64,000 bases of DNA, from assembly GCF_013201075.1 (NCBI RefSeq), contig NZ_CP053711.1, positions 1 through 64,000 on the forward strand. The letters run 5' to 3'. A program made the position numbers and the translations under genes. The notes under the pieces are model-generated. The model ran no database searches. It was not told the DNA's origin and saw only the letters and a list, made by a program, of their open reading frames with translations. Position 1 is the first letter of the stretch; each line of letters starts with the position of its first letter. Positions 24,549 through 34,200 of this stretch are shown here, one piece after another. Source of the DNA: Lichenicola cladoniae (GTDB lineage: Bacteria > Pseudomonadota > Alphaproteobacteria > Acetobacterales > Acetobacteraceae).

Positions 24549-25396
24549 TGCCAAGTCCGCTCGGGCCACCGCCTCCATCCCGCGGTCCGGTGCCGATCGC
24601 CACCATCCTGTCCACGCTTCCCGCGCTCGAGCGGGCCGGTATCATGGTTCAGGCGTCCCGACAGCCGGTATCAAGGTCACCGTTCGACGAGAGCCTGTTG
24701 GCAGCCGCGACCGGAGACCGGACCCAGGGTCAGCTGATCCTGCTGACTGGCCAGCCCGGCACCGGCCGCACCAGCCTGGCGCTGCAGATCGCCACCGTCG
24801 CCGCCGGCCGAAGCGGCCCAGTGGCCTGGTTTGCGCATGACAGGAACGCCGGGCAAGTCGCGACACACCTGCTGACGCAGGCGGGCCTGCTGACGAAACC
24901 TGCTGTGCCGCGGCGATCGCCAGTGACGCAGACAGTGGTGAACCGGCTCGCCGCACTGGCGCTGCATGTCGACGATCAGCCTGAGCTCGCGGTCGACGCC
25001 GTGCGACAACGCTGCGCAGAGCTGGCGGTCGGCATCGGACTGGCTCTGGTCGTCATCGACTATGTCCAGCTGATGAAACTCGATCGGCGCGCCCCGAGTT
25101 TCGAAGCGGCACTGCAGCTGGCGAAGCAGGATCTGCGCGCGATGTCGCGCGCCCTCGATGTGCCGGTGCTGATCATCGGCTCGCAGCGCCGCCAAAAGCC
25201 AGGGGAGACACGGTCCCCCCCTGGCCCTGATCTGCAGCGGCTGGATCCGCACTCGGTGTGTGATCGTGTGTTCGTGCTGCAGCGTAACGGCGAGGCAGCG
25301 CAGCTGCTCGTCGTCAGGCCGGCCGAGCCGGCGATTGCGATGCGTTTCGATCCGGTCGGCTTGCGCTTCGAGCCAGCAGCAGGGCGCGCCTCATGA
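24431..25396 (+). CDS. DnaB-like RecA-fold ATPase
   Basis: 321 residues from ATG 24431, the first start after an upstream in-frame stop. Acidic N-terminus with CAGCGDPQPGPRWHALAVRRA, then the RecA core: Walker A LILLTGQPGTGRTSLALQIA at ~100, Walker B GLALVVIDYVQLMKLDRR at ~210, and DVPVLIIGSQRRQKPGETRSP with a DnaB-like H3/arginine region. Motifs correspond to the C-terminal domain of replicative helicase DnaB, but the N-terminal DnaG-binding domain is replaced. It may act as helicase loader or helicase of the element. It ends in ATGA overlap with the next gene. Confidence 0.75.
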   Translation: MPDDLDDDIDLLLSQEPCAGCGDPQPGPRWHALAVRRALMPSPLGPPPPSRGPVPIATILSTLPALERAGIMVQASRQPVSRSPFDESLLAAATGDRTQGQLILLTGQPGTGRTSLALQIATVAAGRSGPVAWFAHDRNAGQVATHLLTQAGLLTKPAVPRRSPVTQTVVNRLAALALHVDDQPELAVDAVRQRCAELAVGIGLALVVIDYVQLMKLDRRAPSFEAALQLAKQDLRAMSRALDVPVLIIGSQRRQKPGETRSPPGPDLQRLDPHSVCDRVFVLQRNGEAAQLLVVRPAEPAIAMRFDPVGLRFEPAAGRAS

Positions 25397-26271
25397 GCAG
25401 CCGGGGTGATAGCTCCGACGTTGCCGCTGTCCCGGCATCGGCGAGCTCGGTGCTCTCTCCGGAGACGCAACGGGTCTATACCGGCGCCTGGCGGGACTTC
25501 TGTACCTGGCGCACTGGCATGGGGATGGGGTCGTCCCTGCCGGTGCCGGCGGAGCACATCGTCGGCTACATCGAGAGCCTGATGCCGGCCGCGAGCCCCA
25601 GCACCATCAAGCTGCGGCTGGCGTCGATCGCCTGGCACAGCAACCAGCCCGGCAGCGCCTCCTGCACCGCTCACGCCGCCGTCCGCGCGGCACTGCGTCG
25701 GTGCCAGCGTGCCGCAAGCGGTTCGGCCGAGCAGGCGGTCGTGATCCAGCTCGCGTGTTGTGGCGAGGACTTGGCCGGCCTGCGTGACCGGGCGGTGCTG
25801 CTGATGCACCAGATCGGCGGCCTAGCCCCTGCCGACAGCGCCGGGTTGGATCGGGAAGATTTCGAGTTCGGGAACACCGAACTCGTCGTGCGGGTCCGGC
25901 TACCCGATGCACCAGTCGAAGAGTCGGGTCAGCCCGTGCATCTGCCGCGCCGTCGCAACGACCCGCTCTGCCCGGCGGTGGCACTCGAGCGCTGGCTGCA
26001 GCGCTCGGGCATCCTGTATGGCGCGATCTTCCAGGGGGTCACCGTGCACGGAACCCTGGACCGTCGGCTGGGTGTCGTCGGTGTGCGCCGGATCCTGCAG
26101 CGGATCGCGACGCAGGCCGCTACGCAGGCCATGCCACCGGCACGATCCCTGGTGCCGGCAACTCCGACGCCGCGATCCAATCCGAAGGCCCGGTTGCCCG
26201 CTCCTGCCAGAAAGTTCAAGCGGCCAGCACCCGCAGGACCTGGACACCTGTCGCAGCCACCGCTTCGGTGA
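25393..26271 (+). CDS. Integrase-like protein lacking catalytic residues
   Basis: 292 residues. The N-terminal core-binding domain is clear (SPETQRVYTGAWRDFCTWR; STIKLRLASIAWHS). DLAGLRDRAVLLMHQIGGLAPADSAGLDREDFEF aligns with the recombinase's GLRDRALLLIGFAGALRRSELAAI, but the catalytic Arg is replaced (LAPADSA). Later catalytic boxes and the Tyr are missing, replaced by a Pro/Arg-rich tail (residues ~240-292). It should bind DNA like an integrase but not cut, for example as accessory or architectural factor for the recombinase at 22568-23776. Overlaps both neighbours by 4 bases. Confidence 0.75.
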   Translation: MSSRGDSSDVAAVPASASSVLSPETQRVYTGAWRDFCTWRTGMGMGSSLPVPAEHIVGYIESLMPAASPSTIKLRLASIAWHSNQPGSASCTAHAAVRAALRRCQRAASGSAEQAVVIQLACCGEDLAGLRDRAVLLMHQIGGLAPADSAGLDREDFEFGNTELVVRVRLPDAPVEESGQPVHLPRRRNDPLCPAVALERWLQRSGILYGAIFQGVTVHGTLDRRLGVVGVRRILQRIATQAATQAMPPARSLVPATPTPRSNPKARLPAPARKFKRPAPAGPGHLSQPPLR

Positions 26272-26882
26272 GGCGCGCCGTGGACAACAGCGAAACAGGG
26301 GCAGGCACGAACGCCGATGGCATCCTGGCGCCGGCGCACACCGACTGGCTGCGCCACGTCCTGACCGTGGCCGGTCCGATCGCCGACGTTGCTGAGTTCG
26401 AGTGCCGGGCGCGGGGCCCGTCGGCGGTGCCGTGGCATCTCGATCTCGATCACGAGGAGCTGCGCTTGCTGGCGCCGATGGCCGCGGCCGGGCCGGCGGC
26501 ACGTGGACTGGCGCTGGCGCTGCGGGCGCAGGTGGAGGCCGATCATCAGCGCGTTCTGGCGGCTGCGGATCAACCCGGCGGGGGCTGCCCGCTCGACCTG
26601 CACCGGCTGGTGCCGATCCCGGTCCGCATCCTGCAGCTGGGTGACGACGCGCCAGCCAGCCGCCTGTGGCTGTGGACGCACTGGGGCACGCTGCGACCGC
26701 TGCGGCATGTGCGCAGGCTGGACCCGGTCGCAGATCGCTGGCGCAAGCGCACGGTCCGGGTGGAATGGGAGTTCTGGTCGGCCGACTGGACGCCGTGGCG
26801 GGCCATCGTGCAGCTGCGGCAGGACTGGCCCAACCTAAGGTTTGACGTTCGACCAGACTATGGCGATGCCTCTGATGGCTGA
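26268..26882 (+). CDS. Hypothetical protein of the ScpA module
   Basis: 204 residues from GTG 26268, overlapping the stop of the gene before it. Contains an Ala-rich helical part (ELRLLAPMAAAGPAARGLALALRAQ), then a Trp-rich part (RLWLWTHWGTLRPLRH; VRVEWEFWSADWTPWRAIVQLRQDWP). No family recognised. The unusual run of Trp residues in the last third might form a compact protein-interaction surface. Tight packing between the integrase-like and ScpA-like genes argues for a shared complex. Confidence 0.6.
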   Translation: MRRAVDNSETGAGTNADGILAPAHTDWLRHVLTVAGPIADVAEFECRARGPSAVPWHLDLDHEELRLLAPMAAAGPAARGLALALRAQVEADHQRVLAAADQPGGGCPLDLHRLVPIPVRILQLGDDAPASRLWLWTHWGTLRPLRHVRRLDPVADRWRKRTVRVEWEFWSADWTPWRAIVQLRQDWPNLRFDVRPDYGDASDG

Positions 26883-27744
26883 GGGTGAGGCCGACCTCCC
26901 GCCGGCACCCACCGACGTCATGAACGTCGACCCTGTTTGGGACAACTGGGAAACGCCGCCCCGTGTGCCGAGCATCCCGGAGCTGCATGTCGACGGCTTC
27001 GATGGACCGCTCGACCTGCTGCTGGACCTAGCCGAGCGACAACAGATCGATCTTGGCCGCCTGTCCGCGCTGGAACTGATCACCCAGTTCGTCGCCGCGA
27101 TGCAGAGGTTGGCCGGGCGGGTGACGCTGGAACGGCGTGCGGACTGGCTGGTGCTGGCCGCCCGGCTGCTGCTGCTGCGATCGCGACTGATGTTCCCGGC
27201 CAGCCCGGCTGAGGCCGCCACCGCCGAGCAGGATGCCGCTGCGGAAGAGCTGCGGCTCGGCGAGATGCTCCGCATGCGGGCTGCAGCGACCTGGATGGAG
27301 GCACGGCCGCAGCTGGGACAGGAGGTGTTTGCCCGGCCGCGGCAGAAACAGGACGGCCGCACCGAAACCACCATGGCGCTGCTGGAGGCCTGCCTCGTGG
27401 TGCTGCGTGGACCGCGCAGCCGTCCTGAGACGGCGCCGCTCTACCGGCCGATGCCGATGCAGTTCTGGCGGGTGGACCAGGCGCTGGCGCGGATCCGCAT
27501 GGTACTGGCGGCAAATCCGTCAGGCGGTGTGTTGGAAATCTTCCTGCCGGAGCCAGGGCTGGAGCCAGAAACGGGGCAGGGGGGCAACCGGACCAAGCAA
27601 GCGCGCGGGGCGCTGGCAGGAACCTTCGTGGCGTGCCTGGAGATGGCCAAGCAGGGCGAGATCGACGCCGATCAGGACAGCCTGTTCGACCCGATCCGGA
27701 TCAGCCTGCCGCAGCCGGCGCTTCAGCTTGCCCAGGCGAGCTGA
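26860..27744 (+). CDS. ScpA-like kleisin (segregation and condensation protein A family)
   Basis: About 294 residues. LHVDGFDGPLDLLLDLAERQQIDLGRLSALELITQFVAAM is the diagnostic ScpA N-terminus. ERRADWLVLAARLLLLRSRLMFP and RLGEMLRMRAAATWMEARPQLGQEVF complete the SMC-neck-binding half. The C-terminal part, which binds SMC cap and ScpB, is shorter. ScpA normally bridges SMC to make chromosome condensin, with scpB next door; here neither SMC nor ScpB is present. It probably recruits host SMC, or serves another nucleoprotein complex for the element. The start is uncertain: ATG 26860 preferred over TTG 26842; the gene overlaps its neighbour. Confidence 0.8.
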   Translation: MAMPLMAEGEADLPPAPTDVMNVDPVWDNWETPPRVPSIPELHVDGFDGPLDLLLDLAERQQIDLGRLSALELITQFVAAMQRLAGRVTLERRADWLVLAARLLLLRSRLMFPASPAEAATAEQDAAAEELRLGEMLRMRAAATWMEARPQLGQEVFARPRQKQDGRTETTMALLEACLVVLRGPRSRPETAPLYRPMPMQFWRVDQALARIRMVLAANPSGGVLEIFLPEPGLEPETGQGGNRTKQARGALAGTFVACLEMAKQGEIDADQDSLFDPIRISLPQPALQLAQAS

Positions 27745-27852
27745 CGCCGCAATGGATCAGCGAAGACAAACATCGATCCGTTACGCTCAAAGTTCGCGTC
27801 GGCGCATCGGTTGGTTCTAGACTCGTCACAGTGTTTCGCTCGAGGAGTCGAC

Positions 27853-28323
27853 ATGCAGGTTTCCGACAGCACCGAGCTTTCGCCAAGCCCGACGCCGATA
27901 CCGGATACGCCGCGACCGCACCGCAAGCCTGGCACCATCCCGGTTACCGTGCGGCTGGATCCGTTCCGTTATGATCGGCTGAAGCGGCTGGTCCTGCGCT
28001 TTTCGACCACGGGACAGAACATTATCCAGACGGCCCTCGACCGCAGCATGGTCAGCCTGGAGCGGGAGCGCGAGCGAGCATCGCAGGCAGAGAGTGCCGG
28101 GCAGAGCACGCTATTCGAGCCGGCGATCAACATCCAGACGAACGTCGCCCGCAAGGCGAAGCAGGACAGCTTTGCGTTCATCAGGCCGGAGCCAACAGTG
28201 GCTCTGACCTACCGGGCCACGGTGCCGATGCACCGATGGCTGCACCATAGAGCGGCCGACACCGGCATGACAATCCAGGACATCATCAATGACGCTCTGA
28301 AGGCGGCACGCGACAAGGGGTAG
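27853..28323 (+). CDS. RHH-type DNA-binding protein, last gene of the ScpA module
   Basis: 156 residues from ATG 27853 behind a GAGGAG site. Two RHH-like segments: GTIPVTVRLDPFRYDRLKRLVLRFSTTGQNIIQTALDRSM (~27-67) and YRATVPMHRWLHHRAADTGMTIQDIINDALKAARDKG at the C-terminus (~120-156), joined by a polar linker. A protein with an RHH unit at each end could bridge DNA sites. It may recognise the palindromes at 23.8 kb. A 108-base gap after scpA suggests it could have its own promoter. Confidence 0.65.
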   Translation: MQVSDSTELSPSPTPIPDTPRPHRKPGTIPVTVRLDPFRYDRLKRLVLRFSTTGQNIIQTALDRSMVSLERERERASQAESAGQSTLFEPAINIQTNVARKAKQDSFAFIRPEPTVALTYRATVPMHRWLHHRAADTGMTIQDIINDALKAARDKG

Positions 28324-28405
28324 GTTGATCGAGAGGTGGAGGCGTAGGGGCGAACGGAGGCCGGCTTCTTCGTCGCTGCCATGGCCACGACGAAGTCAGC
28401 GACCA

Positions 28406-28765
28406 TCAATGGTTCAGCGGCCAGAAAAAGGAGGCCCTTAATCGAGCACCAGCGAGGAACGCGAGCGCGGTCAGTGGGCCCACGCCGGGCACCGTCATCA
28501 GCCGGCGGCGGGTAGCCTCGGTGCGAACCACGTCGAGCACCTGTATGGTGAACTTATTAACCTGCTCGTTCATCGTCTCGATGACAGCCAGCAGCAGTAA
28601 GCAGCCGATAATAATCATCGGCAGCCAGACGAACCCATACAGGAACAAAAGCAGGATAAACTCCGCCACAAATGCCGCCTGCACATCTGCGATGGCCGTG
28701 GTCGTTGAAGGCAAACCGCAGCTACCGTCGGGCCGGCTTGAACCTGGCCTTGCATTGTCCGGCAA
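28406..28765 (-). pseudogene. IS110-family transposase fragment
   Basis: The frame contains VIETMNEQVNKFTIQVLDVVRTEATRRRLMTVPGVGPLTALAFLAG, the helix and PGVGPLTA motif of the C-terminal Tnp_20 domain of IS110 transposases. No N-terminal DEDD domain is present, the ends are unrelated, and the reading frame has acquired a hydrophobic piece. Dead remnant. Confidence 0.7.
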
Positions 28766-28772
28766 TTAAGCT

Positions 28773-29083
28773 TTGCTGCTTCGGAGGTTCGCGAACCTGA
28801 TTGAGAATGTGCCCGGTATTGTCTTTGCGGTGCGATTTGCCGTTATGGGAGACTTGGAGGATGACCGCCCCTCAGTTGAAGTCAGCGACGCCGGATCGCG
28901 TATTCCGGCACCATTCATGATCGCATCATGGCCCGCTTCTACCGACTGGAAGTCAGCCGCGGTACGGAGGGAGATGTGCTTAGGTTCAACATAATCGCGA
29001 AGGTGGCACAGTTAGATGGCGCCACCGTCACCCTGACCGACAACCCGCCCGGTCTGCGCGTCACTGTACAGTTCCTACGATGA
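28773..29083 (+). pseudogene. C-terminal remnant of a sensor histidine kinase
   Basis: Broken frames still show the HATPase order: RRFANLIENVPGIVFAVRF (N box), RPSVEVSDAGSRIPAP (G1 box DxGxGIP degraded), then from 28928 ARFYRLEVSRGTEGDVLRFNIIAKVAQLDGATVTLTDNPPGLRVTVQFLR. That last part equals the usual RFYRxxxSRxxxGxGLGLxxV region plus the end of the protein. The G2 glycines are lost and the first half is absent. Non-functional; it ends in a TGA that overlaps the LysR start. Confidence 0.65.
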
Positions 29084-30009
29084 ATTGGGAGGGGCTCGAC
29101 CTCAATCTGCTGGCCGTGTTCGAGGCGGTGATGCAGGAGCGAAACCTGACCCGCGCCGGGCAGCGGCTCGGGCTGAGCCAGCCGGCGGTCAGCCACGCTT
29201 TGGGCCGTCTGCGCCAGCAAATAGGCGATGAATTGCTGGTGCGCGGTCCGGACGGCATGGTTCCCACAGCGCGCGCCGAACAGCTTGCTGGCCCGGTGCG
29301 CGAGGCCCTCGCCAGCCTGCGGATCGCCCTGGCGACACAGGCCGCCCATCCCGGGGAGATGCGGGGCCCTTTCACGATGTCGGTGAACGGCTACACCGCC
29401 TTTGTGCTGGCCGGACGGCTGATCGCCGGGCTACGCGATGCGGCGCCTCATCTGAAGTTGACCCTGCTGCCCAGCGGAACCCGTAACGTGCTGGACGAGT
29501 TGGATGCCGGCGTGATTGATCTTGCGTTGACCCGCATGCCGGATGGCGGCGACCGCTTTAAATGCGCGGCCGTGTTGACGGACCATTTTGTCACGGTCTT
29601 GCGCCGCGAACACCCGGCGCTTCAGGGCCGGCTAACGCTGCAGGATCTGGCCGCGCTTGACCACATGACCATCACTTCCACCGGCGACAATACGAGTTTC
29701 CTGGATGAGGCGCTGGAGGCGAACGGCTTGCAACGGCGGATCGCATTAAGCGTGCCGTTCCTGTCGGCTGCCGAATTGCTAGGCCAATCCGACCTAATCG
29801 CCGTGATGCCAGCGCGTGTGGCGGCGCACCTTGGGGCCGGACTAGAGGTTCGGGCCTTGCCTTGCGCAGGACCGCCGGTGGATCTGTGGATGACCTGGCA
29901 CCGCCGGCGAGACGGTGATGCCGAGCAGCTTTGGGTCCGCGATACGATCCGGTCCTGCTTGCAAGCGATTGGCCGCGAAGGTCCATTCATCTCGCGCATG
30001 GGCCGGTGA
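29080..30009 (+). CDS. LysR-family transcriptional regulator
   Basis: 309 residues. N-terminal winged HTH: LDLNLLAVFEAVMQERNLTRAGQRLGLSQPAVSHALGRLRQQIGDELLVRG, typical of the NodD/LeuO branch. It is followed by the PBP2-like effector domain (FTMSVNGYTAFVLAGRLIAGLRDAAPHLKLTLLPSG). The RND efflux genes start 72 bases downstream on the same strand, so it probably controls them, though LysR regulators more often lie divergent from their targets. The inducer is unknown. Confidence 0.88.
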   Translation: MNWEGLDLNLLAVFEAVMQERNLTRAGQRLGLSQPAVSHALGRLRQQIGDELLVRGPDGMVPTARAEQLAGPVREALASLRIALATQAAHPGEMRGPFTMSVNGYTAFVLAGRLIAGLRDAAPHLKLTLLPSGTRNVLDELDAGVIDLALTRMPDGGDRFKCAAVLTDHFVTVLRREHPALQGRLTLQDLAALDHMTITSTGDNTSFLDEALEANGLQRRIALSVPFLSAAELLGQSDLIAVMPARVAAHLGAGLEVRALPCAGPPVDLWMTWHRRRDGDAEQLWVRDTIRSCLQAIGREGPFISRMGR

Positions 30010-30080
30010 ACAACTTGCAGCGGCATACCACGCAGAAATAAGTCACATAATCACCCGCCAGTTTTTGCGGAGCGTGAGTG

Positions 30081-31235
30081 ATGAATCTTGCAGTTTGGAT
30101 TGCGTTGCCTGCGATCCTCCTCGCTGGCGGGGCCTACAGCGTGCTCACCACCCGTACCCATGACGCGCCCGCCGTTGTGCCGCCGCCGATCCCGGTGGTG
30201 GTTGCGCCGGTGCGGCAGCAGGATGTGCCGGTGATCCTGTCCGGCCTGGGGACGGTGCAGGCACTTAACACAGCCGCCATTCGCTCACAGGTGACGGGGC
30301 AGTTGGAGACGGTGGATTTCACCGAAGGGCTGAGCGTGCACAAGGGCGACAAGCTGGCCCAGATCGATCAGCGACCGGCGCAGGCGCGGCTGGACCAAGC
30401 CAACGCGCAATTGGCCAAGGATCAGGCGCAACTCGCCAACGTGCAGCGTAATCTGAGCCGCAATCTGCCGCTGCTACGCAACGGCTTCGCCACCGACCAG
30501 CAGGTGACGGACCAGCAATCGCAGGTAGCGCAATTGCAGAGCGCCATGCAGGCGGATCAGGCCGTGATTGAGGATGCTCGCACCCAGCTCAGCTACACCA
30601 CGCTGACGGCGCCGTTCGACGGCATAACCGGGCTGCGAACGCTGGATGTCGGCAACATCATCCACCCGACGGATGTAACCGGGCTGACGGTCGAGACACA
30701 GATCCAGCCGATCGGCGTGGTGTTCACCCTGCCTGCCGCCGACATCCAGCAGGTGATGGACGGCATGGCCAAGGGTGATCTGAAGGCTGTTGCTTACGAC
30801 CAAGCCGGCACCCGCGCGCTCGACACGGGGCGGCTACTACTGATCAACAACCAAGCCGACCCCGCTACCGGCACTGTGCAGTTGAAGGCGCTGTTTCCCA
30901 ATCCGAGCCGTCGGCTCTGGCCTGGAACCTTCGTGAATGTGGAGTTGGCGACATCGGTGGCTGAAGGCGCGCTCACCCTTCCGACCGATGCCGTGCAGCA
31001 GGGCGCCAAAGGCCCGTTCGTCTTCGTCATTGGCAAGGATGGCAAAGTTGCGTCCCGAACCATCCAGATGGGGCAGCGCCAACACGACATGGTCATCGTC
31101 ACGGCCGGGCTGCGGGTGGGCGACGACGTGGTGGAGCAGGGCCAATACCGGCTGGTGGACGGTTCGATGGTGAGCCCGGCCGGCGCTGGACAGGTAGTGG
31201 ACGCGTCGGCGGCCAGCTCGGGAATGCTGCCATGA
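30081..31235 (+). CDS. RND efflux periplasmic adaptor (membrane fusion protein)
   Basis: 384 residues from ATG 30081 (GGAG upstream). N-terminal membrane anchor LAVWIALPAILLAGGAYSVL. Then VVVAPVRQQDVPVILSGLGTVQALNTAAIRSQVTGQLETVDFTEGLSVHKGD (lipoyl half), and a coiled-coil hairpin ~95-170 rich in Gln and Ala (QARLDQANAQLAKDQAQLANVQ). The second lipoyl half is YTTLTAPFDGITGLRTLDVGN, followed by barrel domains. It resembles MdtA-type adaptors. It links the inner-membrane pump to an outer-membrane channel not encoded here. Ends in ATGA overlap with the pump gene. Confidence 0.92.
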   Translation: MNLAVWIALPAILLAGGAYSVLTTRTHDAPAVVPPPIPVVVAPVRQQDVPVILSGLGTVQALNTAAIRSQVTGQLETVDFTEGLSVHKGDKLAQIDQRPAQARLDQANAQLAKDQAQLANVQRNLSRNLPLLRNGFATDQQVTDQQSQVAQLQSAMQADQAVIEDARTQLSYTTLTAPFDGITGLRTLDVGNIIHPTDVTGLTVETQIQPIGVVFTLPAADIQQVMDGMAKGDLKAVAYDQAGTRALDTGRLLLINNQADPATGTVQLKALFPNPSRRLWPGTFVNVELATSVAEGALTLPTDAVQQGAKGPFVFVIGKDGKVASRTIQMGQRQHDMVIVTAGLRVGDDVVEQGQYRLVDGSMVSPAGAGQVVDASAASSGMLP

Positions 31236-34200
31236 ATGTCTCCGCGGGCTTCATCCGCAAGCCGATCGCGACATCGCTACTGATGGTGGCGGTCGTGGTA
31301 CTGGGGTTCATTGGTTATGTGCAATTGCCGGTCGCGTCACTGCCCAATATCGACTCGCCCACCATCCAAGTAACGGCGCAACTGCCGGGCGCCGATCCGG
31401 AAACGGTAGCCGCGACCGTCGCGACACCACTCGAACGGCAATTCGGCCAGATCTCCGGCATTGCGCAGATGACATCCAGCAGCGGCACCGGGTTCACCCA
31501 GGTGACGCTGCAGTTCGACCGCAGCCGCACCATCGATTCTGCCGCCGGCGACGTGCAGGAGGCGATCAATGCGGCGGCTGGGCAGTTGCCGGCTGCGCTA
31601 CTTAACCCGCCGATCTATCGCAAGACCAACCCGGCCGACACGCCGATCCTGCTGATATCGATGCAATCCGACACGCTGCCGATTACCCGGGTAAGCGACT
31701 ACGCCAACTCCATCCTGGCGCAGAAGATCTCGCAGATTTCGGGCGTGGGGTTGGTGGGCGTGGGCGGGCTGCAGAACCCGGCCATCCGCATTCAAGTCAA
31801 CCCAGCGCAACTCGCCGCAGCCAATCTGGACCTGGAGGAAGTGCGGGCAGCACTGGCGAGCGCTACAGTGGACCAGCCAAAGGGCCAGCTCTATGGCGGG
31901 CAGCAGGGCTATGCGCTGCAGGCTAACGACCAGATCAAGACGGCCGAGGGGTTTGCCGACACGATCGTGGCGTATCGCAACGGCGCCCCGATCCGAGTGC
32001 GTGATATCGGTCGGGCCGTAGTGGCGCCGGAGGATAGCACCCTGGCCGGGTGGCTGGACAGCAAGCCCGCCGTGCTGTTGGCCGTGCAGCGCCAGCCGGG
32101 CGCCAACGTCATGGCGACTGTAGCCGCCATCAAGAAAGCGCTGCCGCAGCTACAGGCTTCCGTGCCGCCGGCCATCGACGTGCAGATCGTGTCCGATCGA
32201 ACGCAGACGATCAGCGCCAGCGTGGCGGATGTGCAGTTCACCTTGCTGCTAACCATCGCGTTGGTCGTCGGCGTGATCGCCATATTCCTGCGGAAATTCT
32301 GGGCGACGGTGATCCCCGCCATCTCCGTGCCGATCTCGCTGGTTGGCACCTTCGCGGTCATGTTCGTGCTCGGCTACAGCCTGGACAACCTCTCGCTGAT
32401 GGCGCTGACGATCGCCGTGGGCTTCGTGGTGGACGACGCCATCGTCATGATCGAGAACATCGTGCGCCATATCGAAGACGGCGCCACGCCGATGCAGGCG
32501 GCACTGCAAGGCGCGGGCGAGATCGGCTTCACCATCGTCTCAATTTCCATCTCGCTGATCGCGGTGTTCATCCCACTGTTTTTGATGAGCGGCGTGGTGG
32601 GGCTGCTGTTCCGCGAGTTTGCGGTGACCGTTGCCGTATCCATCCTGGTCTCAGTGATGGTGTCGCTGACGCTGACGCCGATGATGTGCGCCTATTTGCT
32701 GAAGCCGCACGAGGCGACGACGCCGAGCCGGCTGTCGCAGGCGTTCGAGCGGGCGCTGGCTGGCTTAGCGTCCCTGTATGACCGGGCACTGATGGAGGCG
32801 CTGCGGCACCGGCGCATCACGCTGGGCTGCATGATCCTGACGGTGGTCGCGACGGTCGCGCTGTTCATCGTCATCCCAAAAGGCTTCTTTCCGCAGCAGG
32901 ACACCGGCGTGATCGTTGGAATTAGCGAGGCAGCGCAGGACATCTCGCCCAGTGGCATGAAGCAGCGCCAGCAAGCGATCATCGCCATTGCGAGCAGGGA
33001 CCCGGCCGTAGCGTCTGCCGTCGGCTATATCGGACCCGGTGGCCCCACGGTGACCGAAAATAATGGACGGGTGTTCATCACGCTGAAGCCTGAAAGCAAG
33101 CGGAACGTCACTGCGGATCAGGTTATCGTCCGGTTGAACAAGGCCTTGCAGCCGGTACAGGGCATTACCCTGTATATGCAGTCGGCGCAGGACATCAACA
33201 TCGGCGCACGGCTCTCCAAGACGCAGTATCAATACACGCTGACCGACGTCGACAGTCAGGAGTTGAATTTCTACGGCCTCCAATTGCTGCAGAAGCTGCA
33301 GGGGCTGCCCGAACTGACCGGCGTTGCCAGCGACCAGCAATCGGCCGGGCGCACGCTCACCTTGGCGATCGACCGGGCAGCGGCATCGCGCTTCGGCATT
33401 GACCCGGCGAAGATCGACTCCACCCTGTATGACGCGTTCGGCCAGCGCCATGTCGCGCGTATCTTTACGACGCTGAACCAGTATTACGCGATCCTAGAGG
33501 TAGCCCCCGAATACCAGGGTGGCCCGAACGCGCTGCAGCGCATCTATGTGCGGTCACAAACCGGCACGGAGGTGCCGCTGAGCCAGATCGCATCATTCCA
33601 CACCGTGACAGCGCTGCTGGCGATCAACCATCAGGGGCAATTCCCCTCCGTAACGCTCAGCTTCAACCTGGCACAAGGCGTGTCGATCGGCGCGGCCGTG
33701 GCGGCCGTACATCATGTGGCAGCCGGTTTGCACATGCCGGCTTCAGTCGTGACGAGCTTTCAAGGCAACGCGCAGGCGTTCCAAAGCGCGCTGAGCAGCA
33801 CGCCTATTCTGATCTGCGCCGCGTTGGTTACCGTCTATCTGATCCTGGGCATGCTGTATGAAAGCACCATCCATCCGCTGACGATCCTGTCGACGCTGCC
33901 TGCGGCCGGGCTGGGAGCGCTGGCGACGCTGATGCTGTTCGGCAGGCCCCTGGATGTGATCGGCATCATTGGCATCATCCTGCTGATTGGGATCGTGAAG
34001 AAAAACGGCATCATGTTGGTGGATTTCGCGCTGCACGCCGAGCGCGAGCGGGGCCTATCGACCGAGGACGCCATCCACGAGGCCTGCCTGCTGCGCTTCC
34101 GCCCGATCCTGATGACGACACTCTGCGCCATGCTGGGCGGGGTGCCGCTGATGCTGGGCACGGGAACGGGGTCAGAGCTACGCCAGCCGCTGGGATATGC

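Noticed and set aside
25900-26988. 362-codon open frame on the minus strand
   Set aside because: Antisense to the integrase-like and hypothetical genes of the ScpA module; Arg/Pro/Ala-rich without any domain.
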